Assembly (NCBI RefSeq): GCF_002631185.1
Contig: NZ_PDNU01000003.1
Location: 124,001-188,000 of the forward strand
Origin: Teichococcus rhizosphaerae
GTDB lineage: Bacteria; Pseudomonadota; Alphaproteobacteria; Acetobacterales; Acetobacteraceae
Length of the DNA: 64,000 bases
Reading direction: 5' to 3'
Numbering within the stretch: position 1 is the first letter of the stretch; each line of letters begins with the position of its first letter. Shown piece after piece: positions 8,123 to 15,229 of the stretch. The notes under the pieces are model-generated. The model worked only from the letters and a program-made list of their open reading frames with translations, made no database searches and had not been told where the DNA came from. The translations under genes were made by a program, and so were the position numbers.

Positions 8123-8229
8123 GTCGGCGCCTCCTGGGCGGGGCTTTCCGGTGCCGGCCGGCGGGCAGGCGTCAGGGGCGGCGGGCAGGTCCCGGCGGCG
8201 GGGCGCCGGGGACCGGGCGGCGCCCCGGT

Positions 8230-9264
8230 TCAGCCGGCATATCGCGCGAACAGGGCGCGGGCATCGGCCAGCAGCGCGGCGCCATCGACGTCGCGGCCCT
8301 TCATCTGCGCCAGCCAGGCCTCGGTCACCGGCTGGCAGGCGGCGCGCCAGCGCTCCGCCTCGGCCGCCTCCAGCTCGATCAGCGTGTTGCCGCGGCGGCG
8401 CGCCTGCTCCGAGACGATGACCGCCTGCTCGTCCAGCATGGCGCCGACCATGGCGGCGGCGGCCTGGCCGGACTGCGCGTCCAGCACGGCGCGCAGCTCG
8501 GCGGGCAGGGACTGGTACTTCGCCTTGTTCATCGCCAGGACGTTGGTGGCGACATAGAAGGTGGGGCTGCCCGGAAAGGCGGTGTGGTTGCGCACCAGCT
8601 CCTGCAGCTTGATGGAGGGCACCACCTCCCAGGGCACCACGGCGCCGTCCAGCACGCCCTGGGTCAGCGCCTCGGGCACCTGCGGCACCGGCATGCCGAC
8701 GGGCGCGGCGCCCAGCGCGCGCAGCCCCTCGCCGGCCTGCCGCGTGGGGAAGCGCAGCTTCATCCCGCGCAGGTCCTCCAGCCGGCGCACCGGGCTGCGG
8801 GAATGGATCAGCCCCCCGTCATGCGACCAGAAGCAGAGCGGATGCACCTCGCCGAACTCCTCCGCCAGGTGCTTCTCGGCGAAGGCCTGGGTGGCGCGGG
8901 CATTGGCGAGCCCGCTGCGGTTGGCGACGAAGGGCAGCTCCAGCGCCTCGATCCGGGGGAAGCGGCCGGCGGTGTAGCCGGGAAGGGTCCAGACGATGTC
9001 GGCCACGCCGTCGCGCGCCTGGTCGTAGAGCTGCGGCGGCGCGCCGCCGAGCTGCATGGCGGGGAAGATGCGGATCCTGAGCCGCCCCTTCGAGGCCTCC
9101 TCCACCTGCTTCGCCCAAGGGGCCAGGAAGTTGCGGTGCACGTTGGAGACGGCGGGCAGGAAATGGTGCAGCCGCAGCGTCACCTCGTCGGCGCGCGCGG
9201 CGCGCGGGCCGAGCAGGGCGGGCGCGGCGGAGGCCAGCCCCAGCAGATGGCGGCGTTGCACCAT
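8230..9264 (-). CDS. TRAP transporter periplasmic solute-binding protein (DctP family)
   Basis: The 344-residue protein starts at ATG 9264 behind GAGGGA; a longer upstream frame enters the neighbouring permease and is rejected. QRRHLLGLASAAPALL followed by ARA-DE is a Tat-like signal with cleavage near residue 25. The mature protein has the DctP fold: LRLHHFLPA at its start, FPAMQLGG, EALELPFV, and LRGMKLRFPTR, whose Arg171 corresponds to the carboxylate-binding arginine of the family. GVLDGAVVPWEV and FYVATNVLAMNK follow. It captures an organic acid in the periplasm. It is the first gene of the TRAP-pca run; 139 bp separate it from the small subunit. Confidence 0.92.
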   Translation of the reverse strand: MVQRRHLLGLASAAPALLGPRAARADEVTLRLHHFLPAVSNVHRNFLAPWAKQVEEASKGRLRIRIFPAMQLGGAPPQLYDQARDGVADIVWTLPGYTAGRFPRIEALELPFVANRSGLANARATQAFAEKHLAEEFGEVHPLCFWSHDGGLIHSRSPVRRLEDLRGMKLRFPTRQAGEGLRALGAAPVGMPVPQVPEALTQGVLDGAVVPWEVVPSIKLQELVRNHTAFPGSPTFYVATNVLAMNKAKYQSLPAELRAVLDAQSGQAAAAMVGAMLDEQAVIVSEQARRRGNTLIELEAAEAERWRAACQPVTEAWLAQMKGRDVDGAALLADARALFARYAG

Positions 9265-9398
9265 GGACGTTTCCCTCGTGTGTTGCCGAATGTCGCCCAT
9301 CCGGGCTTGGGGCCCGCCGATGGGGTGCCCCTCAAACTTTCTACCGTGGCGGCGCCCGCATCCGCAATCGCATTGCACGGGCGGCCCGGCGGGGCGGA

Positions 9399-10256
9399 TC
9401 AGCCGCCCGCCGCGGAGACCTGCTGCTCGCCCTGGCCGCGCATCGCCCAGCCCGTGGTGCGCTGCTCGATCGCCGCCGCCACGGCATACATCGCGACGCC
9501 CATGAAGGCCGTGACCATCAGCCCGGCGAAGACCAGCGGCACGTCGAAGCGGCTGCTCGCCAGCATCATCAGCTGGCCGATGCCCTTGTTGGCCGCCACC
9601 GTCTCCGCCAGGATCGAGCCGACGAAGGCGACCGTGATGGCGATCTTCAGCGAGGCGAAGAAATAGGGCATCGCCCGCGGCAGCCCGACCTTGCGGATGA
9701 TGTCCACGGGCCGGGCGCCCAGCGCCCGCAGCACGTCGCGCAGCTCCGGCTCCACCGTGGCGATGCCGGTGGCGACGTTGACCACGATCGGGAAGAAGCT
9801 GATCAGGAAGGCGGTGATGATGGCGGGGACGGTGCCGATGCCGAACCAGATCACCAGGATCGGCACCACCGCCACCTTGGGCACCGAGTTGAAGCCGATC
9901 AGCAGCGGGTAGAGGCCATGGTAGAGCAGGGTGGAGGAGCCGATCGCCACCCCCAGCGCCAGCCCGAAGACGATGGCGAGGCCGAAGCCCACCAGCGTCG
10001 TCATCAGCGTCTGCCAGGCATTCTCCAGCAGCGGCTGCCACCACTGCGCCATGCTGGCCGCGATGGCGGAGGGCGCGGGCAGGATGAAGGCGTCGATGGC
10101 GAAGGCGCGCACCGCCAGCTCCCACAGCAGGAAGGTGCCGAGGATGATCAGCCAGGGCAGCAGCCCCTGCAGCCGGCGGCGGCGGCGCGCCGCGGCGGCG
10201 AGGGCCTCCACACGGCGGGCATTGGCCTCGCCGCGGCGCGGCGCGTCATGCGGCAT
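9399..10256 (-). CDS. ABC transporter permease of the nitrate/sulfonate/taurine (SsuC/TauC) type
   Basis: The 285-residue inner-membrane protein has a basic N-terminal tail (RRRRR near 25) and about six hydrophobic helices. The cytoplasmic coupling loop, about residues 168-195, reads EPELRDVLRALGARPVDIIRK, the EAA-type motif of BPD permeases; SVPKVAVVPILVIWFGIG precedes it. Its ATG lies inside the last codons of the ATPase gene (11-bp overlap). No substrate-binding protein of the matching SsuA/NMT1 type is present nearby, so the ligand cannot be read from context. Confidence 0.9.
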   Translation of the reverse strand: MPHDAPRRGEANARRVEALAAAARRRRRLQGLLPWLIILGTFLLWELAVRAFAIDAFILPAPSAIAASMAQWWQPLLENAWQTLMTTLVGFGLAIVFGLALGVAIGSSTLLYHGLYPLLIGFNSVPKVAVVPILVIWFGIGTVPAIITAFLISFFPIVVNVATGIATVEPELRDVLRALGARPVDIIRKVGLPRAMPYFFASLKIAITVAFVGSILAETVAANKGIGQLMMLASSRFDVPLVFAGLMVTAFMGVAMYAVAAAIEQRTTGWAMRGQGEQQVSAAGG

Positions 10257-11064
10257 GCTCGGTCTCCTGGCCCTGCCGGGCGGCGTTGATGTGGTCGCGC
10301 AGCTCGTGCACCAGGTCCTGGAAGCGGGCGGTGTAGGTGTCCTCCAGGCTGCGCGGGCGGGGGAAGGGGACGCGCCGCTCGGCCAGGATGCGGCCGGGGC
10401 GGGAGGACATCACCAGCACGCGGTCGGCGAGAAAGATCGCCTCCTTCAGGTCGTGCGTCACCAGGATCACGGTGGGCTTCAGCGTCAGGCACACATCCTG
10501 TAGCTGCGCCCACAGGTCCTCGCGGGTGAAGATGTCGAGGGCGCCGAAGGGCTCGTCGAGCATCAGGAGCGCCGGGTCGTGCACCAGGGCGCGGCAAAGG
10601 CTGGCGCGCTGCTGCATGCCGCCCGAAAGCTGGTGCGGGTATTTCCCCTCGAAGCCGGCGAGGCCCACCATGGCGAGCAGGCGGCGCGCCTTCTCCTCAT
10701 AGGCGGCGCGCTCGGCCCGCAGGCGGCGGCGGTGCGGCTCCACCACCTCGAGCGGCAGCATCACATTGGCCAGGATGGTGCGCCAGGGCAGCAGGGTGGG
10801 GTTCTGGAAGGCCATGCCCACCATGGGCAGCGGCCGGTCCACCTCCTGCCCGCCGACGACGACGCTGCCGGCGCTGGAGGGCCACAGCCCGCTCACCAGC
10901 TTCATCAGCGTGGACTTGCCGCAGCCCGAGGGCCCGACCACAGCGACGAACTCGCCCCGCGCCACCGAGAGCGTGGCATCGCGCAGCGCCAGCGTGCCTT
11001 CCGCCCCGCCATACCGCATGGAGACCTGATCGATCTCGACGAAAGGTCGCTCCACCGCCGCCAT
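10246..11064 (-). CDS. ABC transporter ATPase of the nitrate/sulfonate/taurine (SsuB/TauB) type
   Basis: The 272-residue ATPase has Walker A GPSGCGKS (44-51), Q-loop FQNPTLLPW (86-94), signature LSGGMQQR (146-153), Walker B LLMLDEP (167-173) and switch His204 in VTHD. Start ATG 11064 follows GGAGGT; an upstream in-frame ATG at 11208 would add a low-complexity tail and is rejected. The ATPase energises the permease encoded right after it. It is divergent from the nnr gene, and the 200-bp gap between them holds a perfect 34-bp palindrome. Confidence 0.92.
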   Translation of the reverse strand: MAAVERPFVEIDQVSMRYGGAEGTLALRDATLSVARGEFVAVVGPSGCGKSTLMKLVSGLWPSSAGSVVVGGQEVDRPLPMVGMAFQNPTLLPWRTILANVMLPLEVVEPHRRRLRAERAAYEEKARRLLAMVGLAGFEGKYPHQLSGGMQQRASLCRALVHDPALLMLDEPFGALDIFTREDLWAQLQDVCLTLKPTVILVTHDLKEAIFLADRVLVMSSRPGRILAERRVPFPRPRSLEDTYTARFQDLVHELRDHINAARQGQETEHAA

Positions 11065-11181
11065 GCCGCACCTCCACCCTGCCGGTCCCGTTGCCCGGGG
11101 GCCAACTGCCAGCCCAGAACGGCCGAAGCAAGCGCCACGCCACGCGCGGCGGCCGGAAAGCGCGGATGGCGGGGCTGTCCT

Positions 11182-11215
11182 GGCCGCGTTGCGCCCGGTC
11201 GGGCGCAACGCGGCC
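11182..11215. repeat. Perfect 34-bp inverted repeat between divergent genes
   Basis: Two 16-base arms, GGCCGCGTTGCGCCCG and its exact reverse complement, are separated by GT. The repeat lies 50 bp before the nnr start and about 120 bp before the ABC ATPase start. No T-run follows on either strand, so an intrinsic terminator is unlikely. An operator shared by the two promoters, or a cruciform/extragenic repeat, would both fit. Confidence 0.6.
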
Positions 11216-11264
11216 GGTGGGCCGCGCGTTCCCGCTGCACCGTGCGCGCGCTAGCCTTCCCGGC

Positions 11265-12725
11265 ATGATGGACCATGCCCTTCTCACCCCTTCCGAGATG
11301 GCGGAGGCCGACCGCGCGGCCGCCGCCGCCGGCCATTCCGGCCTGGCGCTGATGCGGGCGGCGGGCCGGGCGGTGGCGCAGGCGGTGCGCCGCCGCTTCC
11401 GCCCCTGCCGCGTGCTGGTGCTGGCCGGACCCGGCAACAATGGCGGCGACGGCTATGTGGCGGCCCGGCTGCTGGAACAGGCGGGCTGGCCGGTGGCGGT
11501 GGCGCCGCTCGCGCCGCCGCGCCCGGGAAGCGATGCCGCCGCCGTGGCCGCCGAATGGCGCGGCCCGGTGGTGCCGCTCGGCACCGCCGAGACCGGCCGG
11601 GCGGGGCTGGTGATCGACGCGCTGTTCGGCGCCGGGCTGGCGCGGCCGCTGGCGCCGGAGCTGGCCGCGCTGCTGCGGGGCGTGGCGGCGCCGCTTGTCG
11701 CGGTGGACGTGCCCTCGGGGCTGGATGGCGCCACCGGCCAGCCGCTCGGCGGCTTCGCGCCCCGGGCGGCGCTCACCGTCACCTTCTTCCGCCGCAAGCC
11801 GGGGCACCTGCTGCTGCCGGGGCGGGAGCTGTGCGGCCCGGTCGAGCTGGCGCAGATCGGCCTGCCGGGCAGCGTGCTGGACGGCATCCGCCCGCGCGCC
11901 TTCCACAATGCGCCAGGCCCGGCAGGAGAGGGATTGTGGGCGCTGCCGCGGCGCGGTGCCGAAAGCCACAAGTTCAGCCTCGGCCATGTCACGCTGGTGG
12001 CGGGGGCGGAGATGCCGGGGGCGGCGCGGCTGGCGGCGGGCGCCGCGCGGCGGGCGGGCGCCGGGCTGGTGACGGTGGCCGCGCCGGATGCCGCGACCGC
12101 CGCCCTGTTCCGCGCTGGCGAGCCGGGGCTGCTGGTGAGCGAGGCGCCGCCCGCCGCGCTGCTGGAGGACGGGCGGCGCAATGCGTGGCTGCTGGGCCCC
12201 GGCCTGCCGGCGGGGCCGGAAACGCTGGCGGTGCTGCGGCAGGCGGTGGAGGCCGGGCGCGCCGTGGTGGCCGATGGCGGGGCGCTGACGGCCGCCGCCG
12301 GCCGGCCGGCGGCGTTGCGCGGCGCGGCGGTGCTGACGCCGCATGCCGGGGAGTTCGCGCGGGTCTTCGGGGCGCCGGGCCCGGACCGCCTGGCCGCCGC
12401 CCGCGCCGCCGCCGCGCTGACCGGCGCGGTGACGGTGCTGAAGGGCGCCGACAGCATCGTCGCCGCGCCGGATGGCCGGGTGGCGATCAACGACCACGCG
12501 CCGCCCGCCCTGGCTACCGCCGGCAGCGGCGATGTGCTGGCGGGGCTGGTGGCCGGGCTGCTGGCGCAGGGCATGGCGCCCTTCGAGGCCGCCTGCGCCG
12601 CCGTCTGGCTGCATGGCGACGCGGCGTTCCGGGCGCTCGGCGGCGCTTCCCCGCAGGCGCCGCTGGTGGCGGAGGAGCTGCTGCCGGAAATCCGCGTGAG
12701 CATCGCTTCGCTGCTTCCCTTCTGA
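11265..12725 (+). CDS. nnr: Bifunctional NAD(P)H-hydrate epimerase / ADP-dependent dehydratase
   Basis: The 486-residue fusion repairs hydrated NADH and NADPH. Residues 1-215 are the epimerase (YjeF_N) domain with LAGPGNNGGDGYVAARLL (53-70) and VDVPSGLDGATG (148-158). Residues 230-486 are the dehydratase of the ribokinase-like fold, with HKFSLGHV, ADGGAL (336-341), LTPHAGEFARVFG (357-369), VLKGADSIVA (391-400) and the nucleotide-loop GSGDVLAG (420-427). The start may be ATG 11265 or 11268. It is divergent from the ABC transporter and 105 bp upstream of the malonyl-CoA decarboxylase gene. Confidence 0.94.
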   Translation: MMDHALLTPSEMAEADRAAAAAGHSGLALMRAAGRAVAQAVRRRFRPCRVLVLAGPGNNGGDGYVAARLLEQAGWPVAVAPLAPPRPGSDAAAVAAEWRGPVVPLGTAETGRAGLVIDALFGAGLARPLAPELAALLRGVAAPLVAVDVPSGLDGATGQPLGGFAPRAALTVTFFRRKPGHLLLPGRELCGPVELAQIGLPGSVLDGIRPRAFHNAPGPAGEGLWALPRRGAESHKFSLGHVTLVAGAEMPGAARLAAGAARRAGAGLVTVAAPDAATAALFRAGEPGLLVSEAPPAALLEDGRRNAWLLGPGLPAGPETLAVLRQAVEAGRAVVADGGALTAAAGRPAALRGAAVLTPHAGEFARVFGAPGPDRLAAARAAAALTGAVTVLKGADSIVAAPDGRVAINDHAPPALATAGSGDVLAGLVAGLLAQGMAPFEAACAAVWLHGDAAFRALGGASPQAPLVAEELLPEIRVSIASLLPF

Positions 12726-12830
12726 CCTTGGGCTGCGGCAAATTGTCACCAGATGTTTCATCAGATTTCAGGATCGGTGGTCCACACTGCGCGTGGGCCA
12801 GCCGGCCCGGGCTGAACCGAGGAGGGATCG

Positions 12831-14228
12831 ATGTCGGACGTCGCCGTCGCTGAAGTGGGCTTCTTCGACCGGGCACTGAAGAAGGTCTCGCTGCTGTGGC
12901 GGGACATGGCCTCCTCGGTTTCCACCCCGACCGAGGGCCTGTCCTGGGAGGCCAGGATGCGCGCCTGCCTGGAGGCGCCGGGCGGCGAGGTGTCCGCCCG
13001 CGCCCGCGCGGCCGACCTGGCGCAGGCCTATCTGGTGCTGGACGAGACGGGGCGGGTGGCCTTCTTCAAGGCGCTGGCCGGCTTCGACTCAGACCCGGCG
13101 GCGGTGGAGGGGGCGATGCGCGAGGTGAGCGCGGCGCCCGACAACGCCGCCCGCGCCAGCGCCAAGGCGAAGCTGCGCCGCGTGCTGGAGCCGCCGCGCC
13201 TGCGGCTGCTGACGCAGTTCACCTCCATCCCCAACGGCATGAAGTTCCTGGTGGACCTCCGCGCCGACCTGGTGCGGCTGATGGGCCAGGACCCCATGCT
13301 GCGCGCCCTGGACGCCGACCTGCGCGGCCTGCTGGCGAGCTGGTTCGACCTCGGCTTTCTCGACCTGCGGCGGATCGACTGGAACTCGCCGGCGGCGCTG
13401 CTGGAGAAGCTGGTGGGCTATGAGGCGGTGCACCGCATCCGCACCTGGCGCGACCTCAAGAACCGCCTGGATTCCGACCGCCGCTGCTACGCCTTCTTCC
13501 ACCCGCGCATGCCGGAGGAGCCGCTGATCTTCGTCGAGGTGGCGCTGGTGAAGGGGCTCTCCGCCTCGGTGCAGGCGCTGCTCGACGAGCGCGCGCCGGT
13601 GCAGGACCCGCGCGCCGCCGACACCGCCATCTTCTACTCCATCAACAACTGTCAGCGCGGGCTGGACGGCATCTCCTTCGGCAACTTCCTCATCAAGCGG
13701 GTGGTCTCCCTGCTGTCGGAGGAGTTCCCGAACCTCCGCGCCTTCTCCACCCTCTCGCCCATTCCCGGCTTCCGCCGCTGGCTGGAGGAGCAGCTCATCG
13801 AGCCGCACCCGAAGCTGCTGACGGAGGAGGAGAACAGGCAGCTCGTCGAGCTTTCCGGCCTGCCGGATGGCAACGCCGCGCTGCGCGCCCTGCTGGGCGG
13901 GCGCCGCCCGCTGACCGAGGGCTGGGGGCCGAAGGCCGAGGCGGTGCTGACCCGGCTCTGCGCCCGCTACCTGGTGCTGGAGACCGGCAAGGGCGGCCGC
14001 CGCGCGCGGGACCCCGTGGGGCATTTCCACCTGTCCAACGGTGCGCGGGTGGAGCGCGTCTGCTGGCGTGGCGACGTGTCGGAGAAGGGGATGCGCGAGA
14101 GCCTCGGCTTCATGGTCAACTACCTCTACGACCCGGCCCGGATCGAGGACTACCACGAGGGCTATGTGGGCGAGGGCAGCCGCGCCGCCGCGCCCGCGCT
14201 GCGCAAGCTGGCCCGCAGCGGGCCCTGA
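12831..14228 (+). CDS. Malonyl-CoA decarboxylase
   Basis: The 465-residue enzyme converts malonyl-CoA to acetyl-CoA and CO2. The N-terminal helical domain (about 1-200) is followed by a GNAT-like catalytic domain. Conserved signatures are FSTLSPIPGF (305-314), which holds the catalytic serine region, and DPVGHFHLSNGA (394-405), whose His400 matches the catalytic histidine of the family. ATG 12831 is preceded by GAGGAGGG. The upstream 105 bp are less GC-rich than the genes and probably hold the promoter. No malonyl-CoA synthetase (matB) or malonate transporter is adjacent, so the role could be general malonyl-CoA turnover. Confidence 0.93.
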   Translation: MSDVAVAEVGFFDRALKKVSLLWRDMASSVSTPTEGLSWEARMRACLEAPGGEVSARARAADLAQAYLVLDETGRVAFFKALAGFDSDPAAVEGAMREVSAAPDNAARASAKAKLRRVLEPPRLRLLTQFTSIPNGMKFLVDLRADLVRLMGQDPMLRALDADLRGLLASWFDLGFLDLRRIDWNSPAALLEKLVGYEAVHRIRTWRDLKNRLDSDRRCYAFFHPRMPEEPLIFVEVALVKGLSASVQALLDERAPVQDPRAADTAIFYSINNCQRGLDGISFGNFLIKRVVSLLSEEFPNLRAFSTLSPIPGFRRWLEEQLIEPHPKLLTEEENRQLVELSGLPDGNAALRALLGGRRPLTEGWGPKAEAVLTRLCARYLVLETGKGGRRARDPVGHFHLSNGARVERVCWRGDVSEKGMRESLGFMVNYLYDPARIEDYHEGYVGEGSRAAAPALRKLARSGP

Positions 14229-14264
14229 GCGCCGCCCAGGCCCCAGCCTGGCGGTGGCCTCAGC

Positions 14265-15068
14265 TCAGCTCGTCCTGGGGGCGGGCACCACCACCTCCCC
14301 GCCCAGGGTGGCGAGGGCGTTGAAGGCGGGCCGCGCGAACAGGTAGCCCTGGAACAGCGTGACCCCGAGATCCCGCAGCGTCAGGTACTCGCCCTCCGTC
14401 TCCACCCCCTCCGCCACCACCAGGATGGACAGATCCCGGCACATGGCGATGAGGTGGCGCAGGATGGTGCGCCGCGCCGCGTCCCGGTCCACCCCGCGCA
14501 GCAGCCCCATGTCGAGCTTGACGATGTCCGGCTGGAACATGGCCAGGAGGTTCAGGCCCGAATGGCCGCTGCCGAAGTCGTCGATCGCGGTGCGGAAGCC
14601 GATGGCGCGGTAGGTGGAGAGGATGTTGAGCAGGTGCGCGGGGTCCTCCATCGCCTCGCCCTCGGTGAACTCGAAGAGCAGGCGCTCGCGCGGCAGACCG
14701 ACGCGCCGCGCCGCCTCCAGGCTGGCATGGATGCAGGCGCGGGGCTCATAGACCGCATTGGGCATGAAGTTGATGGACAGGAGGGCACCGGTTCCGCCCA
14801 GCCCCAGCGTGGCGGCCTGCTCGATCGCGCGCACGCGGCAGCGCTGGTCGAAGGCGTAGCGGTTGTGCGGGCCGATCTGGGAGAAGACGCTGCCGGCGGG
14901 CTCTCCCTGCGCCCCGCGCACCAGCGCCTCATAGGCGAAGATGGCGCTGCCTGCGCCGTCGAGCGACAGGATGGGCTGGAAGGCCATGGCGAGCGGCGGC
15001 AGGCTGGCCAGCGCGTCTGGCCTGCAGCCGGGGCAGCCGCTCATCGCGGAAGATGGTTCGTGGTGCAT
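14265..15068 (-). CDS. EAL-domain cyclic-di-GMP phosphodiesterase
   Basis: About 267 residues, almost entirely one EAL domain. All the residues expected of an active phosphodiesterase are visible: the EAL-type motif YEALVRG (46-52), Asn100 in SINFMPN, Glu133 in FEFTE, IDDFGSG (162-168), Lys184 in KLD, Glu220 in VAEGVET and Gln240 in FQGYLF. A CPGC motif near residues 12-15 could bind metal or be redox active. No GGDEF or sensor domain is attached. I chose ATG 15068 because AGGAAG precedes it; ATG 15092 and 15044 are alternatives. It converges on the malonyl-CoA decarboxylase gene and is divergent from the ThDP enzyme. Confidence 0.85.
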   Translation of the reverse strand: MHHEPSSAMSGCPGCRPDALASLPPLAMAFQPILSLDGAGSAIFAYEALVRGAQGEPAGSVFSQIGPHNRYAFDQRCRVRAIEQAATLGLGGTGALLSINFMPNAVYEPRACIHASLEAARRVGLPRERLLFEFTEGEAMEDPAHLLNILSTYRAIGFRTAIDDFGSGHSGLNLLAMFQPDIVKLDMGLLRGVDRDAARRTILRHLIAMCRDLSILVVAEGVETEGEYLTLRDLGVTLFQGYLFARPAFNALATLGGEVVVPAPRTS

Positions 15069-15229
15069 CCGGATGGGTCTTCCTGCGGCCATGTGCCTGC
15101 CGGCCGCGCGTGTGTTGCCAGGATTGGGCAGCTTAGCAGGCTTTGGTGAACACGGGGTGACTTGGTGGCGGGGGTAAGAGCTTCTAGGCTGGCCGGATCC
15201 AGGACCAGACCACCCGAAAAGGGGAGCCC

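Noticed and set aside
5074-9666. Plus-strand open frame of about 1530 codons opposite the pca and TRAP genes
   Set aside because: It is Arg/Gln/His-rich low-complexity translation of the GC-rich antisense strand; the minus-strand frames match known families throughout.
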